Assembly (NCBI GenBank): GCA_047967505.1
Contig: CM106541.1
Source of the DNA: Dipteris shenzhenensis
Lineage: Eukaryota > Polypodiophyta > Polypodiopsida > Gleicheniales
Direction: 5' to 3' (one strand)
DNA: 64,000 nt
Below, one piece after another: positions 31,214 through 41,827 of the stretch; position 1 is the stretch's first letter, and each line of letters begins with the position of its first letter. The position numbers and the translations under genes are program-made. The notes beneath the pieces were generated by a model. The model did not search any database, had not been told where the DNA came from, and saw nothing but the letters and a program-made list of their open reading frames with translations.

Positions 31214-32611
31214 CGACAGGAGGATGGAAAGGCTTACCCGACCTAGTAGAGGAGACCAGCTTCCCCTGGGCCGAAACACTCCTGCTGAGGGTAGGAAACT
31301 CAATAGGTGAAAGGATCCCCACACCTGCTGAAAGGGAGGCCCTGTCAGAAGGAATCCCAATGACCGGGACCCCTAAGGTGGAGGGCACAAACTCATCATC
31401 ATCCATGAAAGTCGCCGAATCTACTAGTGCCGAAAAAGAATTCCTGATAAGCAAGTCTGGCCGAGGAGTGCGAAGAAGACCTGCACTCATGGAAGATGGA
31501 GGAGGACCTGCCAGGCCTCTATCAGCAGAGCTGGAGCTGGGGGTTGAGGAGGCCTGTGGCTGGGATGAAGAGGAATCAGGAGCCCTCATCTACACCTGCA
31601 CTTTCTCGGTTGTCCTGACTGTGGTAGGAACAATCTGCGGGGAAAGAAGTACCTGTAGCCCCTCGTGGTCAGAAACCAAGGGGTCAGAAACCAAAGTGAG
31701 TGGGACTGGTGGATCTAAAGGCTCTGATAGCTCTCCATCGTGGTACTGGGTGTGCTGCGGGCATTGGGCGCCCTACTGCCCCTGGTGGTCCTGGGTGCAC
31801 GAAGCAGGGTGCCCTGTTGCTCTTGGTGGTCCTGGAGTGCGTGGTACAGGGTGCCGGGGAGGTGCAGTCGTGGTAGTACGTGAGGGAGCCGCACCAGAAG
31901 ACCTCTTGGGTCTTTTTCTCTTCCTTGGGTAGTCTCTAGCAAAGTGCCCAAGGTTCTGCAAATCCTGCACTGGTCCTGTCTACCTGAAATCTCGACTCTC
32001 TGTCGCAAGAGAGAGTTGTCTGGACGCTGAAGCATAATGTGGTCATCTGAGATGTTAGGGTCAGAGACAATGACCCTAACACGAGGCACCCCGTGTGCAT
32101 TGACTGCCTCTGCCAAGGAAGAAGGCATGCCAGGAAGGGAGGGGATCTCAGTGACCACTCCGAATGTGGCTCCGATAGTGGCAAGCAGTCGATGGTAGAC
32201 CTGAGGAAGACCAGGAAATCTAATGAACAGTGATGTGACCTGCTTGTCCTCCTCGACTAGATCGAAGCCCAAGGCGTAGGGTAAAAGAAAGATCCTCCTC
32301 GAACCCAAAGCCAAGGGATTAGCTTTGAGAACAAGGGTTGTGGACTCGTGGGAGTCAAAAACCACTTAGAAGAATCCATGTCCCAAAAGTCGAATATCCC
32401 TGAGGTGTGGGGCGAGGTCTCCTGGTAACGCCGCCAGCATCCAGTCTTGAGCCTGTGATCTGGAAGGGTGTGACCCAAAGATGCGGGCGAAAAGTGATGT
32501 GGAGCCCTCTAATTCCACATCTTTCTTGAGCTGCTGCAACTCGTCTTCTAAAAAAATGACGGTTCTCGCGGCTGGTGGAGGTGGACGGAGATTGGCTGAA
32601 TGGGGATCCAT
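31165..32611 (-). pseudogene. LINE-A ORF1 of A7
   Basis: It starts MDPHSANLRPPP at 32611 and continues DELQQLKKDVELEGSTSLFARI. A TAG follows GHGFF in the middle of DUF4283. The rest is open to 31715 with LALGSRRIFLLPYALGFDLVEED and the zinc knuckle CRICRTLGHFARD, where the last Cys is Tyr. The C-terminal Ser/Pro-rich region (31589-31155) contains RTPRPDLLIRNSFSALVD and STRSGKPFHPPVDED. The usual TAG stop inside ORF2 is changed to CAG here, so this frame runs on a little. Confidence 0.84.
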
Positions 32612-32699
32612 TCGCCAATCGATGTGAAAAGGCCGATTCCGACACTGAAAAAGCTCCGTCCATGAAACTACTACCCAAGACGCCCTGAACGCGGGCGCA

Positions 32700-33444
32700 G
32701 GAAGAAGGAGAAAGAGAGGGTAGGAGAGAGGGAAGGGAAGGAGAGGATAGACTGAAGGGGAAGACGGAGGTAGGCTAAGGGGGAGGCGTGGGGAGCTGAG
32801 TTAGGAGGGAAGGGGGCGAGGAGGGAGAGGGAGGAGGTTTTTTTTTTTTTTTTTAACACTCCCCCCCCCCTTGGGGGGGTCTCCTTGGGGGGGAGAGTAG
32901 CGGGGGGGGGGGGAGAGGGAGGGGGAGGGAGGGGGGCAGGGGAGGAGAAGGGGACAGGGGGGCTGGCGGGGTAGAGGGAGGGCAGAGGAGAAGGGGAAAG
33001 CGGGGAGAGGGGAGGGGAGAGCAGCGAGGGGGGAGAGGGAGGGGGGGCGGGGGAGGAGAAGGGGGCGGGGGGCTGGCGGGGGAGAGGGAGGGCGGAGGAG
33101 AAGGGGGCAGGGGGGAGGGGGGCAGCGGGGGGGGGGGAGGGATGACGGGGGAGGGACGGGAGAGGAGAAGGGGGGCGGGGGGGCTGACGGGTGGGGGAGA
33201 GGTAGGGCGGGGAGGGAGAGGTAGGGGCAGCAGGGAGGGAGAGGTAGGGGGCAGCCGGGGGGGGGAGAGGGAGGGCGGGGAGGAGGAAGGGGAGAGGGAG
33301 GGTGAGGGAGGAGGGAGAGGGGGCTGGCGAGAGGGGAGGGAGAGGAGGAGCAGCGAGGGGGCAGCGAGGGAGAGGGAGAGGGAGAGGGGGCTGGCTGAGA
33401 GACGGAGAGGGGGGGGCAGTAGCTCACGGGGAGGAGCAGCAGCC
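32700..33444 (-). repeat. Purine tract, 5' module of A7
   Basis: About 740 bp of G/A-rich sequence, the longest and most G-rich of the seven. It contains a T-run of 16 followed by AACACTCCCCCCCCCC and a short GGGGGG inverted patch around 32850-32890. It ends in CACGGGGAGGAGCAGCAGC, the reversed cap. Confidence 0.85.
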
Positions 33445-34190
33445 GGACAATTGACTGATTTTTCAGGGCCATACACTTCCACAAATTCAGTATGCTGTTT
33501 CTTAGTTGAGAAGATTCATGCATAGTCCTAGTACATAGCATTGGACGGCAGTGAAGCATGTGTTTCAATACTTGAAAGGCACTGAAGGTTTGGGCCTTCT
33601 CTATGGCCACCTTGTCATCTTCACTTATCGTGCATGCTTTCATAGATAATGTGACTACTCTGGATGCTATGACACTAGAGTGTCACATAGTAGCAATTGT
33701 TTTATGCTTGGAGCTTCATGGACTTCTTGGTTCAGCAAAAAGCAGCCCATAGTTGCTACTTCTAGCTATAAAGCTGAGGGTGCAGGGCAGCTTTTACAGA
33801 CACAGTGGAATGTATCTTACAGCTGAAACTACTTATAGATGTAGATGTTGGTCAGTCATCTCCCAACACTATCTATTATGACAGTCCGAAGGCTTTGGCC
33901 ATTGCACGGAATCAAGTGTTTCATGCAGATACTAAGCACATTGAGGTTCATTATCACTATGTCAGCTATCAACAAGAGATATTCATGCTCCAACACAAGA
34001 CACTGTGGAAAATATCTTCACCAAGGTGCTTCCATGACCCCAATTTAAATCTTTTTGGCAAGATTTACACTTTATTCCATTCCTATCCTCCTCATACTTC
34101 CATAGGTTGCTATATTCTCTTGGATGAACATGTGCAACCATGGCATTAGTTCCAAGCATACACGCCAACAGAGGAAGTCTCCGAGGTAGA
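33445..34190 (+). pseudogene. Copia RNase H fragment with 3' end (C5)
   Basis: Frames around 33545-34050 read AVKHVFQYLKGTEGLGLLYG, CYDTRVSHSSNCFMLGASWTSWFSKKQ and ARNQVFHADTKHIEVHYHYV-like phrases, all Copia RNase H motifs. Stops and shifts break it. The end (GGTTGCTATAT, then TGTGCAACCATGG, near 34104-34143) matches sequence downstream of the pol of Copia C2 at about 49215-49255, so C5 is a relative of C2. Its left edge is the 5' end of LINE A7. Confidence 0.7.
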
Positions 34191-34868
34191 GGAATTTTTC
34201 ATGAACAAAGACATATATGCAAGTAAAGAAAGTGACACTTATTGTGAACCTAAAAGCCAAAATGTGTACATTGTGATTGAAAGTATGGATGAATAAATGC
34301 AACATGTTTGAGAATCAAAACATAAATGTAGTTACCATGTCAAGAATGCAAAGAAAATAGTAGACCCATGGTATATTAGTAGTGGTATATCATCTCATAT
34401 AAGAGGGCATAGAAATGCAAACTTGGAAGGATCCAAGAGTGTGATCTATACGACTCACAACATACCATCTCTAGTATCTAAGGTCACGAAAAACTACCTA
34501 CTATGAATAACTTTACATGATACAAGGGATTGGTAAATGATGTACTCTATGTTCTAAAACTTAGAAGGAATCTCTTATCAATTGGAGAAATGACAAGGAA
34601 AAAATTAAAGAGTTATCTTTGATGTAAATGAATGCATAATTAGAGACATATCCAAAGAAATATCAAAGTGTTGGAAAAGCACAATTAAAGAGGCAAATTA
34701 TTTAGAATGCTAGCATCAATACTATACCATGCAATGTCAATAGATTATCAACCAATGTAACTTTCACAATCATGGCATAAAGATATGGAGATGTCAACTT
34801 TGAAGTTTAAACATAATTTAGACATCAAAATATGGCAATCGGGTCCTCTATCTCAAAGCAAGGAGGTC
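34191..34868 (+). pseudogene. Decayed Copia gag-protease fragment (C6)
   Basis: Near 34361 the frame VDPWYISSGISSHIRGHRNA resembles the Copia protease start (WYLDSGCSxHMTG), with the catalytic Asp changed to Ser. The flanking sequence is AT-rich and full of stops. Boundaries are set only by neighbours (C5 and the cap of LINE A8). Confidence 0.45.
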
Positions 34869-35395
34869 AGCTGTTGCTCCTCCCCGACTCTCCCCTTGCT
34901 GCCCCCCTTTGCCCCCACTAGTCTCCCCCTCACCGCTCTCCCTATTCCCTCTCAGCCCCTCCCCTCCCCTCCCCCCCTCATCCCTTCCCTCCTCTCTCCT
35001 CTCCCCTTAGCCCCTCCCCTTCCCCTGTTCCTCCCCTGCCTTGCCTCCTCTCCCCCTTGTGGGCTGTCGTGCCCCCCCTGAGAGCTCTCCCTCCTCTCCC
35101 CAACTCCTTTGCCCCGCCCCCCCCCCCCCCCCCCGGTTGTTGGCTCCTCTACCTCCCCCATCTGCTCTCTACCCCCATGACAACCTCTACCCCTCCTCAG
35201 GGCTTCCCTTCCCCTCTCAAGATCTCCTCCAGCCCGTGGACTCTCCTTCCCCTCCCCGCGGGTTGCCTACTCCTCCTCCCTTCTCCTCTCCTCCTTCTCT
35301 CCTCCTTCTCCTCCTTACCTCCTCCTCCTCCCTTCCCTTCCTTGCCCCTACCCTCCTCTCGTCTTCCTCTCTCCCTCCAAGAAAATAACAAAATT
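34869..35395 (+). repeat. Pyrimidine tract, 5' module of A8
   Basis: About 520 bp of C/T-rich sequence with a C-run of 16 or more near 35119-35135. It is less pure than in A6, with interspersed purines (for example near 35180-35240), and ends in an A-run before ORF1. Confidence 0.82.
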
Positions 35396-35497
35396 AAAAA
35401 AAAAAAAAGTTCTCTCTTTTAGTTGTGTAGCAACACCAGGGATTTGTTGGACAGAGCTTCTTGGTGTTTGAATCGGCCCTTCTATCTCGATAGATGA

Positions 35498-37035
35498 ATG
35501 GACTCCCATTCAGTTAATCCTCAACCACTTCTACCAGTCGCCGCCGCAAGAACCATCACCTTTTCAAAACACTAGTGGCAATAACTCAGGAAAGATGTAG
35601 AGATTGAGATCTCTACCATACTCTTTGCATACATCTATGGATCTCATGTTCCAGGTTACAAGCCAAAGATTGGATGCTTGCTGCTTTACCTACTAGCCTC
35701 CCCCTCGACTTAAAAATGTTCGCTTGTTGGAAAGAGTTTTTTTCCAGGTAATGTTTGATATTCTAGAGGCTGTGAGCACCTTCTTGCTCAGGAGCTGGCT
35801 TCTTATAGCTAGGGGATTTGTTTGGCCCTCTTCTCACTGGGCTTTGACCTATCAGAAGAGGATAAGCTTGGCACCTTTCTCTGCATTAGATTCAGTGGAC
35901 TTCCCTCAAGTTTAATCATCACGTTGTTGGTCACATTGGAGAGTTGTCATTGAGTTTCCTCCATCCTTGATTTTCCCTCGACTACAACAGAGGGCAGTCA
36001 AATTAGATGGGGTTCCTAGAGTTAGGGTCATCGATTAGAACCCGAACATATATGATGACCATATCTAGTGCTTCAACACCCGAGTGGTTCCTTTTTCGAC
36101 ATAAAGTCAAAATTGTGGGCAAACACGATTAGTGCAAGATTTGTAGGACCTTTGGGCATTTCGCTAGGGATTGTGTCTCAGACAAAAGAAGAGGTCTAAA
36201 AAGACTTCTGGTATAGCTCTTCCTCGTCCTCCTCAAAGTACTCTGCCTCGATAGAGTGGTGGTATAGATCCTGCTTGATAGAGCAGGCATGATACCAACA
36301 TCATGTTCTACACGACCAACACCTACAGCACCTGTGGTTCTTTGATGGGCTTCAGTCTCAATCAGAACTCCACCACCAACAGATCAAACAAGTGTTGTTC
36401 CGGTGGCCAACCCCATGGAGACCATGACATTCCTGTGTGGATGGTCCCATTAAGAATATTGTTCCTATTCATGTTGGGACCTACATTGCAACATTTGCTT
36501 CAGCTCTAAAGGCTATTTCTTGGGAGGTTTCAGTGGTTCTTGAGGTTACCCCTTGCTTACCTTCGGATGTTGCTTCAGATGCTGCCCTTGACTACAGCTC
36601 ACTCTCCAGACCCTATTGCAGGTCCTCGTGGTCAAGTTCTGACAAGCAGGCTCATCCTTCATCCTCATCCATGTCTTTCCTCTCGGATAGAGCTACAGTC
36701 TCTTCAGTTTCTACTGCAAGCATCTTACGTACCCCGACACCAAGACTGAGCTTCAGGAATTCTTTTTTTGCCCTAGTAGCAGATTTGGCGGTCCTTCTAG
36801 ATGAGGATTTGATTTTTGTTCCTTTCACTTCTGTGAGGAAGTGGTTGGCATTCCTTTTGATCTAAGATTGGCTGTCTCCTCAGGTGGACAGGTTCTCTCA
36901 CCCATGGGATTTTCCTCCACTTGCTTCTCTCCCTCACTCCGCGGGCAAGAGGTCTTCCCCTTTGAGGGGTTGTTTCCGCCACTAGGTCAGTTGTGGCATT
37001 CCATGCTACGTCCTCCCACCGATGAGGATTGTTAG
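35498..37035 (+). pseudogene. LINE-A ORF1 of A8
   Basis: ATG 35498 opens MDSHSVNPQPLL, matching the family start. Later pieces include a weak DUF4283, VPRVRVID-like sequence near 36010-36040, a zinc-knuckle CKICRTFGHFARDC-like stretch near 36130-36175, and a Ser/Thr-rich C-terminus with ILRTPTPRLSFRNSFFALVADLAVLLDED (key part RNSFFALV). It ends at PPTDEDC and the TAG at 37033-37035. Confidence 0.78.
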
Positions 37036-37375
37036 TTGGAACATTACATGGTCTGGTGGTATTCCTCATCGTTGCCTTATCCATACTCGGCTCCATCCAG
37101 GTGTTACAGGGGCTCCATTTACATTCTTTTTTTAGCACAAGCTAGATACCGGAGATCATTCTAAGTCAGGTAAATGCTCTTCAAGTCACACATTTTGGTC
37201 ACCTGCCTTGAGTACTAGGGAAGGGACATGCATTTCAGCCTCTAATTCCCTAACCCCGTAGTAGTTGGACATGATATCATTATCCCTTAGAGCATAGTGG
37301 ATCATTCTTTTGTTTAGGGGACATAAGGATGGCTTTCTCAACTTTATGCCCCTAATAATCGAGGGGACTGTGTCC
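37022..37375 (+). pseudogene. LINE-A ORF2 start of A8
   Basis: ATG 37022 gives MRIVSWNIT, overlapping the end of ORF1 by 14 bases. Broken endonuclease sequence follows (HTFWSPALSTREGTCISA, then the NNRGDCV end of the LYAPNNRG motif). It stops at the Copia C4 junction at about 37375. Confidence 0.75.
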
Positions 37376-37379
37376 TTCT

Positions 37380-38168
37380 ACCCCCATCCATCTTGATGTA
37401 GAGGGTGCTCTCAGTAGACTATTGTGTAGCCCCTTGCTGGTCAAAAGGCCATGAATCTTGGCATACCATGCACGAGGGGCCTGTTTCAGCCCATACAAAG
37501 CTTTGTTTAGCTTGCATACCTGAAGTGCATTTGCTGTAATTTCAAAGCCTGGAGGTTGTTTGACATAAACCTCTTCCAGCAAGTCTCCATTTAAGAAAGC
37601 TGTTTTTATGTCCAACTGATGAACATTCCACTCAAAATGTAAGCCATTGCAATAATAGATCGGATGGTGGTCATCCGGGATGTAGGAGCAAAAGCCTCCT
37701 CATAATCTATGCCCTTTTCTGAGCATAGCCTTTAGCAACCAGCCTTGCCTTGTATCTGTCAATGGAGCCATCTGGTTTCCGTTTCACCTTGAAAACCCAT
37801 CGTGTGCCAATGGCATGTTTACCTGGTGGCAAGGTCTACAATATCCCAAGTCTGATTTTTCTTAATGGACTGCCACTCATGGTGCATGGCATTCATCCAA
37901 TGCACATTGTCCTTTGCTTCTTCGAATGTTGCAGGCTCCTCCTCATCAAGAAGAGTACCTGAATATGCTCATTCCACTGAATTAGCACCTTCCATGTGCC
38001 TTGCTGCACTACGAGTCCTGCCAGGTAATGGAGCATCAATTTTACTCTCCCTGAGAGCTGTAACAGCCAGTTTGGGACTGTTTTTGCTGCATGTATGTCT
38101 GCAATTTCTTGCTGAACCACCTGTTCCACTGCCTGTGGAGGTGGCAAGACATCCTATGGCTGAACTGG
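37380..38168 (-). pseudogene. Copia C4: inverted integrase-RT linker and RT fingers/palm
   Basis: On the minus strand it begins in the linker (PPPQAVEQVVQQEIADI), passes the RT start (EWQSIKKNQTWDIVDL in shifted frame) and reaches MDIKTAFLNGDLLEEVYVKQPPGFE, KALYGLKQAPRAWYAKIHGLL. After a one-base frame change it ends TESTLYIKMDGG. The following residues of the same protein are found on the opposite strand at 38169. Confidence 0.82.
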
Positions 38169-39154
38169 AGCATCGGGAGGGGGGAAATTTTAGTCATTTT
38201 CTTTATGTCGATGACTTACTGCTCACAGGGTCCAATGAAGATAATATTGCAGATTTCAAAGCTGATTTGCAGACCACCTTTGACATGTCAGATTTGGGGC
38301 TGCTTCACTTTTATTTGGGGATCCAGTTCTCTCAAGAGAGACGTGGCACTGTTATGTCTTAGTCCAAGTATGTGCAGAAACTCTTGGACAAATTTAACAT
38401 GCATGATTGTAAGCCCATAGCCACTCCCATGGAGCCGGGGCTGAAACTCGCAATGCATGGTGCAGGAGAATCAGTTGATGCCACATCTTACAGTCAGGCT
38501 GTTGGATGCCTAATATATCTCTGCAACACTAGACCTGATATTCAGTTTGCAGTATCTCAAGTGAGCAGGTATATGCACAGCCCAAAAACTATGCATTGGT
38601 AGGCAGTTAAGCGCATCTTCCGTTATTTGCAGGGCACGAAGTCTTTTGGCTTGTTATTTCCCCGGGGGGGTGACTTGCAGATGCATGCCTACAGTGACTC
38701 AGATTGGGCTGGTGATTATGACACTAGGAAGTCCACTAGTGGCAATTGTTTCTTTTTGGGTAAATCTTGCATTTCCTGGCTGAGCAAGAAACAATCTACA
38801 GTGGCTACCTCATCATGTGAAGCTGAGTACAGGGCAGCTTTCACAGCAACAGTTGAATGTGTCTGGCTGCGACGTCTATTTGCTGATCTTCATCTGTCAT
38901 TGGAGGGTCCTTCTCCAATTCTCACTGATAGTCAGAGTGCCATTGCAGTGGCAAAGAATCCAGTGTTTCATGCTCGCACGAAGCACATTGAGGTTCACTA
39001 TCACTACGTCAGAGAGAAGTTGCATGCAGGAGAGATCAGTATGATCTTTGTGTCCACACATGACAACGTTGCAGATATTTTCACCAAAGCACTACCACGT
39101 GAAAAGTTTGAGGCATTTCGCAGTGCCCTGAACTTATATCCGTTTGGTGATTGA
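38169..39154 (+). pseudogene. Copia C4: RT C-terminal part and RNase H
   Basis: It begins FSHFLYVDDLLLTGSNED, which holds the catalytic YVDD. One reading frame runs to 39154 with only two stops, both TAG: at 38360-38362 (MS*SKY) and 38600-38602 (HW*AVKR). RNase H follows with YSDSDWAGDYDTRKST, SCEAEYRA, TDSQSAIAVAKNPVFHARTKHIEVHYHYV and DNVADIFTKALP, then the normal end at YPFGD. Apart from the two stops it looks well preserved. Confidence 0.85.
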
Positions 39155-39189
39155 TTAGCCTTGTACATGACATTGGCACTGCAAGGGGG

Positions 39190-39431
39190 TGTTAGAATTA
39201 TAGACAGTGACCAATGTAATTTAATAAGCTAGTTAGGGGCACTTTTCCCTCTTTAAGAGGTTTTTTCCCCTAACCGGAGGTAGTTCACTAACTATGGTTA
39301 GTGACTACTAAGGTTTTGTCACTAGGACAAAACCTTATCTCTCACTCTTTCAGTTGTACTCTCACACTCTTCTATTGCAACTAAGCTTTCAAGCTTTCAG
39401 CTCTCTGCTCTCTCTCTCTCCAATACTGACA
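39190..39431 (+). repeat. 3' LTR of Copia C4
   Basis: It follows the purine tract GCAAGGGGG and starts TGTTAGAATT. A matching inverted end, AATACTGACA, closes it at 39431. It contains two hairpins: arms AAGGTTTTGTC and GACAAAACCTT around ACTAG (about 39311-39337), and an imperfect CACTAAC/GTTAGTG pair just before. No second LTR copy is present for comparison. Confidence 0.7.
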
Positions 39432-39435
39432 AAAA

Positions 39436-39655
39436 GATACTTATCAGAGGAGTCAAGGGAGAGAGATTTCAGATTTTTAGATCAGTCCATCGGGGATTCC
39501 CTCTTGCCTCTTTTCTTTTTGTCTTTGTGACTGAAGCTATAAGCATATTTCTCATATCACAAGCTAACATCTTGGGCTGAAACTTCCTTGAGACATAATG
39601 AGGAACTAATAGACTATGAGTTGGTAGATGATACTACTATTTTTCGCAACAGCAG
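39436..39655 (+). mobile_element. LINE-A copy A8, right part (RT)
   Basis: The sequence matches the A3 RT from YLIGGVKGDRFQIS through VRQGC to DYELVDDTTIF at about 39609-39645. The frame is broken. It ends abruptly where LINE A9 sequence begins in the other orientation, so the two copies abut tail to tail. Confidence 0.7.
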
Positions 39656-39659
39656 GGGA

Positions 39660-41011
39660 AGCTCTGTCCACAGTAATCTCAACGACCTGCTCCCCAAGAG
39701 TAGAGTGTACAAACTTCTTCTCTATGTCAAAACTCTACCATGTCATCCAAAACTGCAAAAGAATTCATGTGTTATGCACCTGGCGCAAGAGTATGTAAGA
39801 TCCCTGCAGATGGTGGATAGGGAGCAATAACCTCCTTGCCTTTGTCCATAGATGTGGAAGGGAAAGTAGAGGAAGAGGGATGATGGCAAAACCAAGCACA
39901 AATTCTAGCATTTTCAGCATTGAAGGCACGAGATTCGGCAACGATTTGATCAATCTCATCAATCTCCTTCCCGTTAACAGCTGGGGGGATAAGAGCAACC
40001 TCATCAACACAAGAAACAAGGATGGGAATATCTCCTACCTATAGAGCTGGGTGTCCGTGGCGCAACAGTAGTCTCATGAAGGGTAACTAGATCACAAACT
40101 CTAACTGGCACCTAGTGAGGGATGAATGTAGTAGCAGGACGTGTTGAAGGTCCTGGATGCGATGAAGAAGAAAGACCAAGACGAGAGGCCGAAAGTCCTG
40201 GGCATGAAGCAGGTCTAGCAGTGCTGGAAGCAGGATGTGCAGCGGGTTGTGAGGTAGGTCCATGGGGCGCTACGCCCGTGGACCCTTTAGGCCTTTTCTT
40301 CTTCCTTGGGCAATCTCAAGTGGAGTGCCTAGGGTCTTGCAAATCCTGCACTGATCCTGTCTCCCTGCAATCTCGACTCTTTGTTTGAAGAAAGAGTCAT
40401 CCAGACGCTGAAGCATGATGTGGTCATCCGCCATGATATTGTTAGGGTCAGAGAAAAGGACCCTAACCCGTGGTACCCCATCTGACCTAACCGCCTCTGC
40501 TGCCAAAGAAGGCATTCCAAGGAGAGGGGGAATCTCAGTGACCAACCCGAAAGCGGCTCCAATTGAGTGTAGGAGTCAATGGTACACTTGTGGAAGGCTG
40601 GGGAGTTTAATGAAAAGTGAAGTCGTCGGGCTATCCTACTCCACAGGGTCAAACTCCAAAGAGAAAGGCATGAAAAAGATCCTCCTGGAGCTCAATGCTA
40701 AAGGACTAGCCTAAAGCACTGTACCCGTTGCATCCAGGGAGTCAAAAACAACCTGGAAAAAACCTCGACCAAGAAGACGAACATACATGAGGTGCTCTGC
40801 AAGGTTTCCAGGTAATGTGGAGAGCATCCAGTCCTTGGCCTGTAACCTGGAGGGGTGGGACCTGTGGATGTGAGCAAAGAGTGAAGTGGAACTCTCCTGC
40901 TCAGTGTCTTTCGTGAGGTGCTGCAACTCGTCTTTTGAAAACGTGACGGTTTTCACGACCGGTGGAAGTTGGGATAGGATTGACTGAGGGCTGGACTGAG
41001 GGCTGAACCAT
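39660..41011 (-). pseudogene. LINE-A ORF1 of A9
   Basis: ATG 41011 starts MVQPSVQPSVNPIPTSTG, a variant of the family N-terminus. Open pieces follow: FSKDELQHLTKDTEQESSTSLFAHIHRSHPS, NLAEHLMYVRLLGRGFFQVVF (40956-40711), then MVTEIPPLLGMPSLAAEAVR and DDHIMLQRLDDSFFKQRVEIAGRQDQCRICKTLG (40545-40270). The knuckle reads CRICKTLG and then shifts frame. The linker region is Pro/Ser-rich. Confidence 0.82.
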
Positions 41012-41099
41012 CGTCAATCTGAATGGGAAGACTGACTCGAACACTATGAAACTCCATCCGCTCTACTTGCGCACGAGGAAGGCATGCGATGGCATAAGG

Positions 41100-41827
41100 A
41101 GCAGGAAGGGGCTCCGAAGCGTGGTAAAAGAGGAAGACGAGGCAAGAGGAGGCAGGGCGGGAGGCGGGAGGAGGGCAGTGAAAAGAGGCGGGGAAGGGGA
41201 GGAGGAGGGGGGGTAGAGGCAGGAAGGGGGGGAGGAGGCGGAGTGGGGTGGGGTAGAGGCGGAAAGGGGGGAGGAGGTGGGGGCGGAAAGGGGGACGGAA
41301 TGGGGGGCGGGGAAGGGGAGGGATGGGGGCGGAATGGGGGGGTGGGGAAGGGGGTAGGTAGGGGCGAGGTAGAGGCAAGGGTAGGGCGTGGGAAGGGGGG
41401 CGGGGGAGAGGGTGGGTAGGGGCAGCGTGGAAGGATGGGGGAGGGGGCAGCAGGGGAGGGCAGCAAGGGAGGGAGGGAGAAGGGAGCGGGGAGGGAGGCA
41501 AGGGAGAGGGCAGCCAGCGGGGATGGGGGGGAGAGGGAGGGAAGGGAGCGGGGTAGGAGAGAGGTAGGGGCGGGGGTAGGGCGCGGGAAGGGGGGTGGGA
41601 GGAGGGCGGGTGGGTCGGTGGGGGAGAGGGCGGGTAGGGGCAGCATGGAAGGGTGGGGGAGGGGGCAGCGGGGAAGGGAAGCAAGGGAAGGAGGGAGAAG
41701 GGAGCGGGGAGGGAGGGGAGAGGGTAGCCAGTGGGGAGGGAGGGGAGAGGGAGGGAAGGGGGCTGCGAGGGAGGGAGAGGGAGGAGGAGAGAGGGAGGGG
41801 AGGAGGAGGGAGGGGAGGAGCAGCAGC
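41100..41827 (-). repeat. Purine tract, 5' module of A9
   Basis: About 720 bp of G/A-rich plus-strand sequence. It shows a long-range internal repetition: two related blocks at roughly 41360-41530 and 41570-41760 share phrases such as GGGTAGGGGCAGC(A/G)TGGAAGG. This implies a tandem duplication of about 220 bp inside the module. Confidence 0.82.

Larger units (their letters stand above)
28868..33444 (-). mobile_element. LINE-A copy A7, 3'-truncated
   Basis: It has the 5' cap at 33429-33444, a purine tract to about 32700, ORF1 (32611-31165) and ORF2 (31213-28868). It lacks the C-terminal half, the 3' UTR and tail. It keeps the best-preserved endonuclease and linker, including an open frame of 346 codons at 29632-30672. 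The RT palm has an internal deletion. It forms a head-to-head pair with A8. Confidence 0.85.
34869..37375 (+). mobile_element. LINE-A copy A8, left part
   Basis: It has the cap AGCTGTTGCTCCTCCCC at 34869, a pyrimidine tract to about 35395, ORF1 (35498-37035) and the start of ORF2 (37022-37375). Copia C4 then begins. RT sequence of the same family and orientation resumes at 39436-39655, but about 1.5 kb of ORF2 expected between the two parts is missing. Confidence 0.82.
37376..39431 (+). mobile_element. Copia C4: 5'-truncated with internal 5' inversion
   Basis: The 3' portion (38169-39431) is in plus orientation: RT from FSHFLYVDD, RNase H, a polypurine tract and an LTR. The preceding portion of the same RT (37380-38168) is inverted. 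The inverted part ends in YIKMDGG and the plus part begins GNFSHFLYVDD, and the two join through a shared run of G. Gag, protease, integrase and the 5' LTR are absent. It lies in LINE A8, with loss of about 1.5 kb of the host element. The layout equals the 5' inversions that twin priming makes in LINE insertions. Confidence 0.78.
39656..41827 (-). mobile_element. LINE-A copy A9, 5' part
   Basis: It has the reversed cap GGGGAGGAGCAGCAGCT at 41811-41827, a purine tract to about 41100 and an ORF1 that starts at 41011 and can be followed to about 39660 (MDKGKEVIAPYPPSAGILHT and NSFAVLDD near its end). No ORF2 is present. Confidence 0.8.

Noticed and set aside
32801-33643. 280- and 209-codon Pro-rich frames resembling extensin-like proteins
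   Set aside because: They cover the A7 tract and run into unrelated flanking sequence. There is no signal peptide and no SPPPP pattern of real extensins.
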